A DNA stretch of 64,000 nucleotides from Bacillota bacterium (lineage in GTDB: Bacteria > Sysuimicrobiota > Sysuimicrobiia > Sysuimicrobiales > Segetimicrobiaceae): contig JAJPIA010000046.1 of NCBI GenBank assembly GCA_021324975.1, positions 31,364 through 95,363 of the forward strand, read 5' to 3'. Within the stretch, counting starts at the first letter, position 1; each line of letters starts with the position of its first letter. The notes below the pieces were generated by a model. The model searched no databases and was not told the DNA's origin. It saw only the letters and a list, made by a program, of their open reading frames with translations. Shown piece by piece: positions 17,273-25,511 of this stretch. The position numbers and the translations under genes are program-made.

Positions 17273-18229
17273 TTAGATCCGCGCCGCCCGCGTCCTCCGA
17301 AACCAGTCGACGAACTTCGGAATGCCCTCGTCGATGCGCGTGGAGGGCGCGTACCCTAGATCCCGCGCCGCCCGCGTGATGTCCGCGTACGTCACCGGGA
17401 CGTCACCGGGTTGAACCGGCTGTCGCGCGATGGCAGCCTTCTTGCCGACGGCCCGTTCGATCGCGGCGACGAGGTCCTGGAGGGCCACCGTCTCATGCGT
17501 GCCGAGGTTGTAGATTTGAAAACCCCGGGGGCGTTCGATCGCGCGCACGACGCCATCGACGACGTCGTCGATGTACGTGAAATCCCGCCGGGCGGTCCCG
17601 TCCCCGTAGACGGGGAGCGGTTGCCCGTCCTCGGTGAGGCGCACGAACCGGTGAATCGCCATGTCGGGGCGCTGGCGGGGCCCGTACACCGTGAAGAACC
17701 GCAGGCACGTGATCGGGATCCCGTAGAGGTCGTGATAGGTCCGGCAAAAGAGCTCGCCGGCGAGCTTCGTGACGCCGTATGGTGAGGCCGGTATCAGCCG
17801 ACTTGAATCCTCCTGGAACGGGATGTCGCGCGACACGCCGTAAACCGACGACGACGAGGCGAACACCGCGTAGGGCACCGCGTGCCGGCGGCACGCCTCG
17901 AGCAGGGTGATCGTCCCCTGCACGTTGACGCGCTCGTAGAGCGCGGGATCCGCGATCGACGGGCGCACACCGGCGCGGGCGGCGAGGTGGACAACTACCT
18001 CCGGGCGGTCGACGAGGAGGCGGTCCAGCAGCGCCTCGTCGCCGATGTCGCCCTCGGCCAGGTGAAACCGCGGCGACCGTGAGGCGGCCGCGAGGTTCTC
18101 CTGCTTCGACGCCGGCTCATAGTATCCATCGAAGTTGTCGAGGCACGTCACGTCGTGCCCGAGGGCGAGGAGACGGTCCACCAAGCTCGAGCCGATGAAA
18201 CCGGCTCCCCCGGTGACGAGCAGCTTCAT
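17273..18229 (-). CDS. NAD-dependent sugar-nucleotide epimerase (UDP-glucuronate 4-epimerase-like)
   Basis: About 318 residues, extended short-chain dehydrogenase. Rossmann motif VTGGAGFIGSSL at residues 5-16, HLAARAGVRPS near 83, active-site SSSSVYG and YxxxK as PYGVTKLAGE near 148-157, then RFFTVYGPRQRPDMAIHRF. The ARAGVRPS and GPRQRPDMA elements are typical of UDP-glucuronate epimerases, which make UDP-galacturonate for surface glycans. Start ATG at 18229 begins exactly at the Rossmann strand; the upstream open frame to 18751 is low-complexity. It is a lone minus-strand gene convergent with DUF427, likely supplying precursors to the glycosyltransferases nearby. Confidence 0.9.
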   Translation of the reverse strand: MKLLVTGGAGFIGSSLVDRLLALGHDVTCLDNFDGYYEPASKQENLAAASRSPRFHLAEGDIGDEALLDRLLVDRPEVVVHLAARAGVRPSIADPALYERVNVQGTITLLEACRRHAVPYAVFASSSSVYGVSRDIPFQEDSSRLIPASPYGVTKLAGELFCRTYHDLYGIPITCLRFFTVYGPRQRPDMAIHRFVRLTEDGQPLPVYGDGTARRDFTYIDDVVDGVVRAIERPRGFQIYNLGTHETVALQDLVAAIERAVGKKAAIARQPVQPGDVPVTYADITRAARDLGYAPSTRIDEGIPKFVDWFRRTRAARI

Positions 18230-18728
18230 CGTGCGATCACGGGCTCGGCGGTCGAGGTTGGCAACGGCGATCCTCCGACGTGAGGCTTCTGCGAGGGGCC
18301 TCCCCTTCCTTGTGAATCCGCCGGCGTGGGCTCCGAGCGTTGTCTGTGGAACAGGCGCACCGGGCCGTGCACCTCGACGTGAATCATGTCCGCGAGCATA
18401 CGGCGTCGCCCGAAACTGGCACGCCCGACCGTGCACCCCGGCGCGAGCAGGCGCGCCGGTAGCCTGCGGCGCGCCGTCCGGAGCGTACGGCGACGATGCG
18501 GTTACGGCTGCGTCACGTGATCGTTCGGACAAATTGCGCGACACCGGCAGGGACGCCTCACAGAGCACCGAACTATCGGATGCACAACTTATTACACCAC
18601 GACAACCAGACGCTGCCATCGCACCCTCGACCCAGCATCCTCCGTCTCGGGGGGGAGACGGTGCCCCTCCTGTCGCCGATCCGAATTCCATGCATGTCTC
18701 CGCGGCGTCGTGGCGACGGGAGGATCGC
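18230..18728. other. non-coding gap between epimerase and ImmA-like genes
   Basis: About 500 bp between divergent genes with no convincing reading frame. The only structure I see is a hairpin CCGTCTC-GGGGGG-GAGACGG at 18642-18661, some 70 bp before the ImmA-like start, and an AT-richer patch around 18585-18610. Promoters for both flanking genes should lie here, but I find no hexamer pair that I would defend. Confidence 0.5.
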
Positions 18729-19292
18729 GTGCTTACGTCGGAGGCCGTCAAGGCACCCCGCTATGCGCTCGCCCGCAACCGTGCCCGTGTCCTGCTGGCG
18801 TTCACCCAACGGCGCCTGCCTGTGAACGTCCGCGCCGTGATCGAGCGGGCCGGCATTCCGATCGTCGAGCACGCGCTGCCCGGAGCGGTCCGCGGCACGA
18901 TCGGCGACGTCGCCGGCCGGCGCGCCATCATCCTGAACCGCGACTGGCGCTTTTCGTCGGAGAATGAGCGGCGATGGGTGCTGGCGGAAGAGCTCGGCCA
19001 CGTGCTGTTGGGCCACGAGCTCGTCCAGAGCACGCAGCCGGGGATCGCGCAGATCGGGAGCTTCGAGGATCGCCGTGTGATCTACGAGCGCGAGGCACGC
19101 GCGTTTGCTGCCGAGCTGTTGATGCCGGTGGCCGAAACCCGGCGCTACTGGCTCACCGCCGACAGCAACCGGTCGGGGGTTACCGGCGAGGTCTCCACGG
19201 ATGATATCGTGCGGACCATGGCGCAGGAGTTCGGCGTCACGCCCGCCGCGATGCGCGTCCGCCTGCGGGAGCTTCGCCTGATCGCGCGCTGA
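18729..19292 (+). CDS. ImmA/IrrE-family metallopeptidase-like protein
   Basis: About 187 residues of the ImmA/IrrE (DUF955) family, zinc peptidases that cleave repressor partners such as ImmR or DdrO. The core is RRWVLAEELGHVLLGHE near residue 77, followed by EREARAFAAELLMP, the glutamate-containing third-ligand helix, and a C-terminal helical HTH-like segment (MAQEFGVTPAAMRVRLREL). The usual HEXXH begins with His; here it reads EELGH, so the first zinc ligand is Glu (codon GAA). Start GTG at 18729 follows GGAGG by 5 nt; the longer open frame upstream is not protein-like. There is no HTH repressor partner next to it. Confidence 0.85.
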   Translation: MLTSEAVKAPRYALARNRARVLLAFTQRRLPVNVRAVIERAGIPIVEHALPGAVRGTIGDVAGRRAIILNRDWRFSSENERRWVLAEELGHVLLGHELVQSTQPGIAQIGSFEDRRVIYEREARAFAAELLMPVAETRRYWLTADSNRSGVTGEVSTDDIVRTMAQEFGVTPAAMRVRLRELRLIAR

Positions 19293-19303
19293 GCTTCAGC
19301 CGG

Positions 19304-19819
19304 TTAGCGAAACAGCGGGCTTGCCTGCGCCAAGGTCGCGTAATCGATCTTCCAGTCACCTTCCATGAGCCTGAGCGTGACCCGCATCGGGGTCACCGCC
19401 GTCCCGGCGCCGGCCGTGGTGACGCTCGCGTTGAATGTGGCGGTGGCCGTGTCCCCGGTGACAACCGGCCGCATGCCGGTCAGCGTGAACGCCGTCACCT
19501 GTGAGCGGTCGAGCGGTCCGGGCCACGACGACGGCCGGTCGTACGTGAAGCGTTCCGCCCACGCCTGCGCGCCCGTCGCGTGCGCATGGACGAAGCTGTC
19601 GTACACTTGCGTGATCGACGTCGCCACGAGCTCCGCCGGGCTGGACGGATAGCCGATCACGAGCCCGGCCTGCTCGTCCTTAAGGACCGCCTGATACGCC
19701 CAATGCCACGGCGGCACGTCTGGAAACGGCGCGGGCGGGGACTGTGCAAGCGCCGTATCGGATGCCCATAGCGCACTCAGTAGAATGGCCAGCCCGCCGA
19801 TCGATGAAAGGATGCGCAC
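19304..19819 (-). CDS. secreted SLH-motif protein with NTF2-like C-terminus
   Basis: About 171 residues. A signal peptide (hydrophobic ILSSIGGLAILLSALWA, cleavage after ALAQ) precedes a partial S-layer-homology motif, PFPDVPPWHWAYQAV with a later GYPSSP, near residues 30-60. Residues 70-170 look like a small alpha/beta NTF2-like fold ending in MEGDWKIDYATL. SLH motifs anchor proteins to cell-wall polymers or outer-membrane-linked peptidoglycan. The start is GTG at 19819, because GGAGGAG lies 6 nt upstream of it; the TTG at 19834 would consume that site. It is convergent with the ImmA-like gene, 11 bp apart. Confidence 0.72.
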   Translation of the reverse strand: MRILSSIGGLAILLSALWASDTALAQSPPAPFPDVPPWHWAYQAVLKDEQAGLVIGYPSSPAELVATSITQVYDSFVHAHATGAQAWAERFTYDRPSSWPGPLDRSQVTAFTLTGMRPVVTGDTATATFNASVTTAGAGTAVTPMRVTLRLMEGDWKIDYATLAQASPLFR

Positions 19820-19934
19820 GCCCCGCTCCTCCAAATGCCCTTGTCCCCTCCGCCGTCTTACTTGGAGAAACGGAGCACCCGCCGGCGCGGTTCCTTGCGG
19901 CTGAGCTTGCCGCCGGACCGCACCTCGACCGGCG

Positions 19935-20825
19935 TCACGTGCCCAAAAGACCTTGCTCCGGGAGGAGCGCCGAGGTCTGACGCGGGCTCGCTTGGCGGGC
20001 CGCCCAGCGGCCCGCCTCCACCAGCGTGAGAAAGTCGCTCACGGCGCGGTTGAACGCTGCCGGCTCCTCGAGATTGATCGCGTGGCCCGTGGCCGGCAGG
20101 ACGAGCAGGCCGGCGGACCGTACGCGATCCTTAAGGAACAGGCCGGGCCTCAGGCACGGCTCGTCCTCGTCCCCAACGGCGACGAGCATCGGAACGGTCA
20201 GCCGCTGGAGCTGCGCCTCGAGGTCGTAGACACTCGGACGCCGCGCCTGCACGCCGCGCATCGTCAGGGCGCTGCCGGTGGTCGAGTGCCGGGCGAGGGC
20301 GTCCGCGAACTCCTGCCATCCCCGCGGATCTTTCCGGAGAAACGGCAGACGCGTGGACCCCTTGGCGTAGACCGGTCCGACGCGTTCCATCCCGTCGCGC
20401 TCGATGCGCCGGCCGAGTTCCTCGGCGTCCCGCCGAAACCTGGCGGGGTCGTCGGACCCGGTCCCGCAGCCTGCCACCACGAGCGACCTGGCCATCTCGG
20501 GATGGCGCAGCCCAAAGTGCAGCACGGCGTATCCGCCCATCGAGAGTCCGCAGACGTGAGCCTGCTCGATGCCGAGGTGCCGCATCACACCTAAGAGATC
20601 ACCGACTGCGGCGTCCTGCGAGTATGCGGTCGGCGCCTCGGGGACGTCTGAGGGCGGATACCCGCGCGCGTTGTAGGTCACTACGCGGTACCGGCGCGCG
20701 AAGAACGCGACTTGCGGCCGCCAGCCCCGGCCGTCGCCGGCGTACTCGTGCACGAGCACGAGCGGAAAGCCCTCGCCGGTCACCTCGTAGTGAAGACGCA
20801 CGCCGTCAACGGTCGCAAACGCCAT
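19935..20825 (-). CDS. alpha/beta-fold hydrolase
   Basis: 296 residues. Classic layout: MAFATVDGVRLHYEVTG start, nucleophile elbow GLSMGGY near residue 112 (Ser114), catalytic acid in VAVGDEDEP near 215, and catalytic His in ATGHAINLEEP near 250. The oxyanion-hole HG motif appears as VHEYAGDGRGW. Related enzymes include 3-oxoadipate enol-lactonases and esterases, but the substrate cannot be assigned. Start ATG at 20825 has TAGGAGG 7 nt upstream. It stands alone on the minus strand. Confidence 0.9.
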   Translation of the reverse strand: MAFATVDGVRLHYEVTGEGFPLVLVHEYAGDGRGWRPQVAFFARRYRVVTYNARGYPPSDVPEAPTAYSQDAAVGDLLGVMRHLGIEQAHVCGLSMGGYAVLHFGLRHPEMARSLVVAGCGTGSDDPARFRRDAEELGRRIERDGMERVGPVYAKGSTRLPFLRKDPRGWQEFADALARHSTTGSALTMRGVQARRPSVYDLEAQLQRLTVPMLVAVGDEDEPCLRPGLFLKDRVRSAGLLVLPATGHAINLEEPAAFNRAVSDFLTLVEAGRWAARQASPRQTSALLPEQGLLGT

Positions 20826-20966
20826 GGCAGAGCCTCCTACGCTACGGCGATCCCACTGTGCCGTTTGTGCCTTTCATCCTTGCGCCTCTCCATCGAACGG
20901 CGACGAGGAGCGCCGCAGGTGCGGCCCCGGGATTGGCCGCATCCCGATGCCGGGCCGTGTCTGTCT

Positions 20967-22547
20967 CTAGAGGCGGCACCGCTCCTCCGCCGGCTTCAGC
21001 AGCACCCGCACGCCCCCGCGCTCGGCAAACCTCTCGGTCTCCGGCAGCCCCACACGGGCAAGCTCCGCAGCGTGGCTGACGATGAACACCCGTCCGGGCT
21101 CGCACACGGCGGCCCGGAGCGCGCTGGGATCGTCGATCCAGTCGACGTGGTGGCCGGTGTAGTAGATGAGCGATGCGTAGATGTCGAACCGGTAGCCCAC
21201 GATGCGGTCGCCCGGCCGCAGGGCGCTGCGGATCTCCAGCGCAAGCGGCTTCATGGGTTTCTCCGCCTCTACGACGGGCGCAATCCCCGCGATCACTCCA
21301 AGCCACGTGAGCGCCATGGCCGCGCACAGCGCCACGGGGGCGAGGCGCCACCCGCCCCGGGCCCAGAGCGCCCCAACCGCCACCACGCCGGCCGCGAGTG
21401 CGGCCGCCGGCCAGATCAGCACGTGCCCAAGCGCGTGAAAGCGGTCCGGGTAGAGACGCGCGAGATACCCCGCAACGCCCCAAACCAGTCCGCCGAGGAG
21501 CACAATCAAAAGCCCCACCGATACGCCGGCCGCCCGCATCGATGCCTCGGAAGCATCCCACCAACTCGCCACGCCCACCGCGGCGAGCGGGTAGATCGGG
21601 AGGACATAGTTTGGGAGCTTGGTCCCCGCGACCGAGTAGAAGACAAAGGTCAGGACACACCACAGCACGACAAAGAGGCTCCCGTCGTGCCTGAGCCGGC
21701 GGCCGTGGAACACCGCCGCTGCCGGCCAGAACGCGGTCCAGGGAAAGGCCCCCACGAGCACGATGGGAACGTAGTAGTACCACGGCCCGGCCTGGTTCTC
21801 CACGACCCCAAAGAAGCGGCCGAGCCCATAGTAGCCAAACACCGTGGACGCAAACGCGCGCCCGTGCAGCCACGTCTCCACGCCGTACCACGACAGGCCG
21901 ACCACCGCGTACATGGCCAGGCCGGACGCCCAGGGCACCTCGCGCCACCGGCGCCATGCGCGGCGGACCGTGACGAACGCGGCGGCCGCCAGCCCCGGAA
22001 GCACGAGGCCGATGGGCCCCTTGGTCAGCGTCGCCAGCCCGCAGTACAGGAAGAACCGCAGGTAGTCTCCGCGGCGGCCGCTGTGGTACGCGCGGAGAAA
22101 CGCGTGCACCGCGAACAGGATCCAGGCCAGGAGCACGGTGTCGAACACCGCGAGGCGTGACTGGACGAGGAAGTGGAGCGTGGTGGCGAGCAGGGCGCCC
22201 GCGACCAGCCCGGCGCGCGCCCCGAACAACTCGCAGCCGATCAGCACCGTGGCGTACACCGTCGCGACGCTGAAGGCCCCGGACCAGAATCGCACGGTGA
22301 ACTCGCTCAGCCCGGCGGCGCGCACCGTGAGCGCGGTCACCCACATGTAGAACGGCGGGTGCACGTACCAGGGCGCCCCGTTCACGAACAGCGTGATCCA
22401 GTCGCCCCGCTGAAGGATCTCGCGGACGACTTCCGCGTACTTCGTCTCGTCCTGGTCCCACAACGAACCCGCGCCGAGGCGATAGAACGTCAGCGCGGCG
22501 ACGCCGGCCAGCAGGGCGCACGTCCACAGACGCTCGCGCGCCGTCAA
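20967..22547 (-). CDS. GT39-type lipid-linked-sugar glycosyltransferase (ArnT/PMT-like)
   Basis: 526 residues with about 11-12 membrane spans. The N-terminal periplasmic loop has the catalytic acidic pair in GSLWDQDETKYAEVVREIL near residue 30, followed by the WYVHPPFYMW motif; both are typical of ArnT-like enzymes that move a sugar from undecaprenyl phosphate to lipid A or another acceptor in the periplasm. The C-terminus is a soluble domain with GYRFDIYASLIYYTGHHVDW. The start is TTG at 22547, overlapping the upstream LpxB-like stop as TTGA. Third gene of the LpxB-like operon, so a lipid-linked glycan acceptor is likely. Confidence 0.88.
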   Translation of the reverse strand: MTARERLWTCALLAGVAALTFYRLGAGSLWDQDETKYAEVVREILQRGDWITLFVNGAPWYVHPPFYMWVTALTVRAAGLSEFTVRFWSGAFSVATVYATVLIGCELFGARAGLVAGALLATTLHFLVQSRLAVFDTVLLAWILFAVHAFLRAYHSGRRGDYLRFFLYCGLATLTKGPIGLVLPGLAAAAFVTVRRAWRRWREVPWASGLAMYAVVGLSWYGVETWLHGRAFASTVFGYYGLGRFFGVVENQAGPWYYYVPIVLVGAFPWTAFWPAAAVFHGRRLRHDGSLFVVLWCVLTFVFYSVAGTKLPNYVLPIYPLAAVGVASWWDASEASMRAAGVSVGLLIVLLGGLVWGVAGYLARLYPDRFHALGHVLIWPAAALAAGVVAVGALWARGGWRLAPVALCAAMALTWLGVIAGIAPVVEAEKPMKPLALEIRSALRPGDRIVGYRFDIYASLIYYTGHHVDWIDDPSALRAAVCEPGRVFIVSHAAELARVGLPETERFAERGGVRVLLKPAEERCRL

Positions 22548-23677
22548 GCGCGGAGGCTTTCCAGGAGATACTCCGCGATCGCCCGCGCGCCGCCCGGGGG
22601 GCCCTGGCGCTCACGGCCGATGCGGCCGCGCCGCTCGCGCTCGCCGGGATCGCGCAGCAGGGCGGCCGTCAACGCCGCTCCCTCCTCGGGTGTGCGCGCG
22701 ACGACGAGCGCGTCGCCGAGCAGCCGCTGCTGTTCCCGCAGAAACCGCGCGGTGAACTGCGGGCCGGTGCCGGGGAACGCGACCACGGGCTTGCCCAGGC
22801 CGGCCGCCTGCTCGTGCGCCGCGCCGGCCATGCCCAGCACGACCGTCGCGCGCGCCAGCGCGTCCGCGAACCGGTCACCGGCCAGCACGACCTCCAGGCC
22901 GTGCCAGTCGCACCGCCCCGCGTCCGCCCACCGGCCGCCCGCGGCTTCGACGGTGCGCCGCAGGCCGTCACGGGACAGGTTGGGAGCCCACGCCACCAGG
23001 ACCGCGGGGCGGGCGCCGTTCGCCGCGCCGACGAGCTCCGCGGCGCGAAGCAGCAGGAGCAGGTTGTCGAACGCCGCGGGCTTGCTGCCGGGCAGCAGCG
23101 TCAGCACGGGCCGACCAGGGACGATGCCAAACGTCTCGCCCGTCGGCGCGAGCGTGTCCATGAGCGGGAAGCCGCGGTACTCGGCGGCGACGCCGCGCCG
23201 CCGGAGCGCCCGCGCCGTCACCTCGTCCCGGGTGAACACGCGCGAGGCCGTGCGCCGGAGGAGCCACAGCTCCGCGGCCGAGTGCGGGGCCACATATTCA
23301 GAGCGCGGCAGCGCAAGGTAGACGAGCGGCCCGCCCGCGAGTGCGGTCATCCACAGGCAATACGCGTCGCCGGCGGCCACCGCGAGCGCCGCGCGGCCGC
23401 GCTCGGCTCGGAGCGTCCGCCGCTGCGCCCGCCAAAAACCGAGCCACCCGCGGCGGAGATCGCCCCACAGCGCGGCGGGCCCCGTCCGCGCGGCGAAGCC
23501 TGCGCTTGGAAACTCTCGCCGCGGGTCGAGCAGGTCCACGCCGCTCGGATAGGCGTGCCCGAGGCCGACGAGCGGGTAGACAACCACCTGGGCGGCGCCG
23601 GCCGGCAGCGCGCGAACGACCTGCGCGGCCTCGACGTCCTCTCCGTACCCGTTGCTCACGACGAGCAACCGCTTCAC
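22544..23677 (-). CDS. lipid-A-disaccharide-synthase-related protein (LpxB-like, second copy)
   Basis: 377 residues resembling the 'LpxB-related' family seen in cyanobacteria and Deinococcus-type bacteria. It starts with LLVVSNGYGEDVEAAQVVRAL (the nucleotide-fold entry strand), has VAAGDAYCLWMTAL, VFTRDEVTARALRRRGV, a LLPGSKPAAFDNL loop near 190 and a donor-site region VVLGMAGAAHEQAAGLGKPVV near 290-310. True LpxB joins UDP-diacylglucosamine and lipid X; relatives may use other lipid acceptors. The GTG start at 23677 overlaps the upstream gene by 4 bp. It is about 35 residues shorter than its neighbour, from which it has diverged strongly. Confidence 0.8.
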   Translation of the reverse strand: MKRLLVVSNGYGEDVEAAQVVRALPAGAAQVVVYPLVGLGHAYPSGVDLLDPRREFPSAGFAARTGPAALWGDLRRGWLGFWRAQRRTLRAERGRAALAVAAGDAYCLWMTALAGGPLVYLALPRSEYVAPHSAAELWLLRRTASRVFTRDEVTARALRRRGVAAEYRGFPLMDTLAPTGETFGIVPGRPVLTLLPGSKPAAFDNLLLLLRAAELVGAANGARPAVLVAWAPNLSRDGLRRTVEAAGGRWADAGRCDWHGLEVVLAGDRFADALARATVVLGMAGAAHEQAAGLGKPVVAFPGTGPQFTARFLREQQRLLGDALVVARTPEEGAALTAALLRDPGERERRGRIGRERQGPPGGARAIAEYLLESLRA

Positions 23678-24939
23678 GCGAGCGCGGCGCGCCGGTCCGG
23701 GCGCGTCGAGAGAAACGGCGCCATGTCGTCGAGCATCCGCTGGGCGACGCCGGGCGGCGTCGCGTACAGACCGCGCAACTCCGCGCCGATGCGATCGAGC
23801 CGCGCACGGTCGGCAAGGAGGTCGAGCGCGTGGCGCGCGACCTCCGCCGGCGTGAGCCGGGCGACGATCTCCGGGGTGACCTCGCGGCCCGCCTTGCGAT
23901 TCGGCCACGCGACCAGCTGCCGGCGCCGCGTGAACCGCCAGGCCATCACCGACTTCACCGCCGTCCGGAGGCCGGGCAGCCGGCTGATCCACTCGCTCAG
24001 CCCCTCGGTGCGGATGCGCGCGGGCTCGTTGAGCGGCACGACGACCAGCATCGGCACGCCCAGGGTGGCGAGCTCCACCGTGTTGGTGCCCGGCATGGTG
24101 ATCGCGAGGTCGCACTCCGCGAGGGCACGCAGGCGGTCGTCCTGCACGATATCGATGCCGAGGGCCCGGAGCCGTCCGCGATACGGCCCCGCCACGCGCT
24201 CCAGCACGTCGGGGGCGAGAAACGGCGACGCGATCAGGACAAACCGCAACTCCGCCCGCTGCGCGCGCATCGTTCCGGCGGTGTCCAGCAGAAACGGCAG
24301 CATGCCGGCGAGCAGCCACCCGCGGCTCCCCGGGAGCAACGCGACGCGGGTGCCGCTCCTGGACCCGCCGGCGAGGCCGCGGAACGACCGCAGATGGTCC
24401 ACACGGAGGTCGCCGACCACCAGTAGCCGCTCGCGCGGGACGCGGGCCGCCAGCGCATCGGCAAGCTCCTGCGACGGGAGAAAAATGCGCGCAAACCGGC
24501 GCGCCCGGCGCCGCACCAGATCCGTCTCCGCGTAGGCGAACGCGGGAAACCGCAGGCGCCGGCCGAGCGTCGCCGTGTACCACAGGTCGCCGCCGAGATG
24601 CAGCACGCAGCCGGAGTCCGAGACGGGCAGGCGGCGGAGGCCGGCGACCACGGCCAGGCACGCCCGCGGACCGAGGATGCGCGCAAACGGCCCCTGCCGG
24701 CGCGCGTACGCGGCCTCCTGCCCGCTCGCGAACTGGCACGGCGGGAGGACGAGCGAGATGCGGAGTGGCGCGCCGCGCTCGCGGGCCCACGCCGCGGCGG
24801 CCTGTGCCATCGGCACGGCCCAGTTCGATACCTCGCCGGGACCGCTCGAGACGATCACCAGGTCCGCGGAGACACGAGCTCCAACGCTGTCGGCGGGGAA
24901 GGCCTTCGGCGGAGCGGAAGAACCGCGGGACGCCGCCAC
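23674..24939 (-). CDS. LpxB-like (GT19-type) glycosyltransferase, first copy
   Basis: 421 residues with the LpxB-type GT-B layout: LVIVSSGPGEVSNWAVPMAQA entry near 28-48, LHLGGDLWYTATLGRRL near 115, IFLPSQELADAL and VVGDLRVDHL, then LLPGSRGWLLAGMLPFLL near 210 and the donor loop ECDLAITMPGTNTVELATLGVP near 300. The GPGEVSNW motif replaces the GExSGD of lipid A disaccharide synthase, so the acceptor may not be classical lipid X. The start is GTG at 24939, 6 nt after a perfect TATAAT, implying a leaderless mRNA; upstream frame to 25149 overlaps the globin gene. First gene of a three-gene, overlapping operon. Confidence 0.82.
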   Translation of the reverse strand: MAASRGSSAPPKAFPADSVGARVSADLVIVSSGPGEVSNWAVPMAQAAAAWARERGAPLRISLVLPPCQFASGQEAAYARRQGPFARILGPRACLAVVAGLRRLPVSDSGCVLHLGGDLWYTATLGRRLRFPAFAYAETDLVRRRARRFARIFLPSQELADALAARVPRERLLVVGDLRVDHLRSFRGLAGGSRSGTRVALLPGSRGWLLAGMLPFLLDTAGTMRAQRAELRFVLIASPFLAPDVLERVAGPYRGRLRALGIDIVQDDRLRALAECDLAITMPGTNTVELATLGVPMLVVVPLNEPARIRTEGLSEWISRLPGLRTAVKSVMAWRFTRRRQLVAWPNRKAGREVTPEIVARLTPAEVARHALDLLADRARLDRIGAELRGLYATPPGVAQRMLDDMAPFLSTRPDRRAALA

Positions 24940-24945
24940 GCCTGG

Positions 24946-24975
24946 ATTATACGCTAGGCATCGCCGCAGCGGCAA
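24946..24975 (-). promoter_or_regulatory. promoter of the LpxB-like operon (TTGCCG-N18-TATAAT)
   Basis: On the minus strand, TTGCCG (24970-24975) and TATAAT (24946-24951) are separated by 18 bp. The GTG start at 24939 begins 7 nt after the last T of the -10, where RNA synthesis should start. There is no ribosome-binding site. Strong case for a leaderless transcript. Confidence 0.65.
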
Positions 24976-25000
24976 GCGACGCCGGGGGCAGCGTGGAAGG

Positions 25001-25378
25001 CTACGGCTCGACGATGTCCCTGCGCATGCCCTCGATGACGGCGAGAAACTCTTCCTTCTCCTCAGGCGAAACCCGATGCGCGTCGAGCGCCTCGGCCATG
25101 TAGCGCATGTTGACCGCCCACTCCTCGTCCGTGATGTTGAGCCCGGCATGCGCGGTCCGGAGGTCGCGCCCGAGGTAGTACACTGGTCCGCCTGCCACCC
25201 TGCACATATAGTCGATGTTCAGCTGCAGGTCGCGCGCCTTCTTGTCCCCGCCGCGGCCGCCGCTGAAGCGGGCCATCCTCGGATCGGCCCGCATGCGACT
25301 CACGTAGTCCGCGAAGACGGCGGCGATGACGTCGTACCCTCCCACGCGCTCATACAATGACTTGTGCGCCTTCGACAC
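25001..25378 (-). CDS. group 1 (trHbN-like) truncated haemoglobin
   Basis: 125 residues of 2-over-2 globin fold. SLYERVGGYDVIAAVFADYV at the N-terminus, DPRMARFSGG in the CD-D region, then GGPVYYLGRDLRTAHAGLNIT, where the His of RTAHAGL is the proximal haem ligand, and a C-terminal helix EEKEEFLAVIEGMRRDI. Such proteins bind O2 or detoxify NO. GTG at 25378 is chosen because GAGGAG lies 7 nt upstream. The gene is divergent from a TetR regulator across a 133-bp gap with an operator-like palindrome, and is 61 bp upstream of the LpxB-like operon, which has its own promoter. Confidence 0.9.
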   Translation of the reverse strand: MSKAHKSLYERVGGYDVIAAVFADYVSRMRADPRMARFSGGRGGDKKARDLQLNIDYMCRVAGGPVYYLGRDLRTAHAGLNITDEEWAVNMRYMAEALDAHRVSPEEKEEFLAVIEGMRRDIVEP

Positions 25379-25473
25379 GGCACCGCTCCTCGCCGGCGTC
25401 ACGCGCCGAAAACCCGCCACGCCGCCGTCGGGCCTCGCGCCGTGACGCGTGGTATTTTGACTCGCATGCCTGT

Positions 25474-25490
25474 ATGCTGAAATGTAGCAT
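25474..25490. promoter_or_regulatory. operator-like inverted repeat between globin and tetR
   Basis: ATGCT-N7-AGCAT, a 17-bp inverted repeat, lies in the divergent gap 22 bp before the TetR start and about 95 bp before the globin start. TetR-family regulators usually bind such palindromes and repress themselves and a divergent gene. A TTGACT (25457-25462) lies nearby, with no well-spaced -10. Confidence 0.4.
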
Positions 25491-25511
25491 CGAACAAGGA
25501 GCGTTGTCAAT

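Noticed and set aside
18642..18661. CCGTCTC-GGGGGG-GAGACGG hairpin as a terminator or riboswitch
   Set aside because: It lies upstream of a start, has a short stem, an all-G loop and no T-run; no conserved riboswitch core was seen around it.
19820..19834. TTG at 19834 as start of the SLH protein
   Set aside because: It would place the strong GGAGGAG site inside the coding sequence; GTG at 19819 has ideal spacing.
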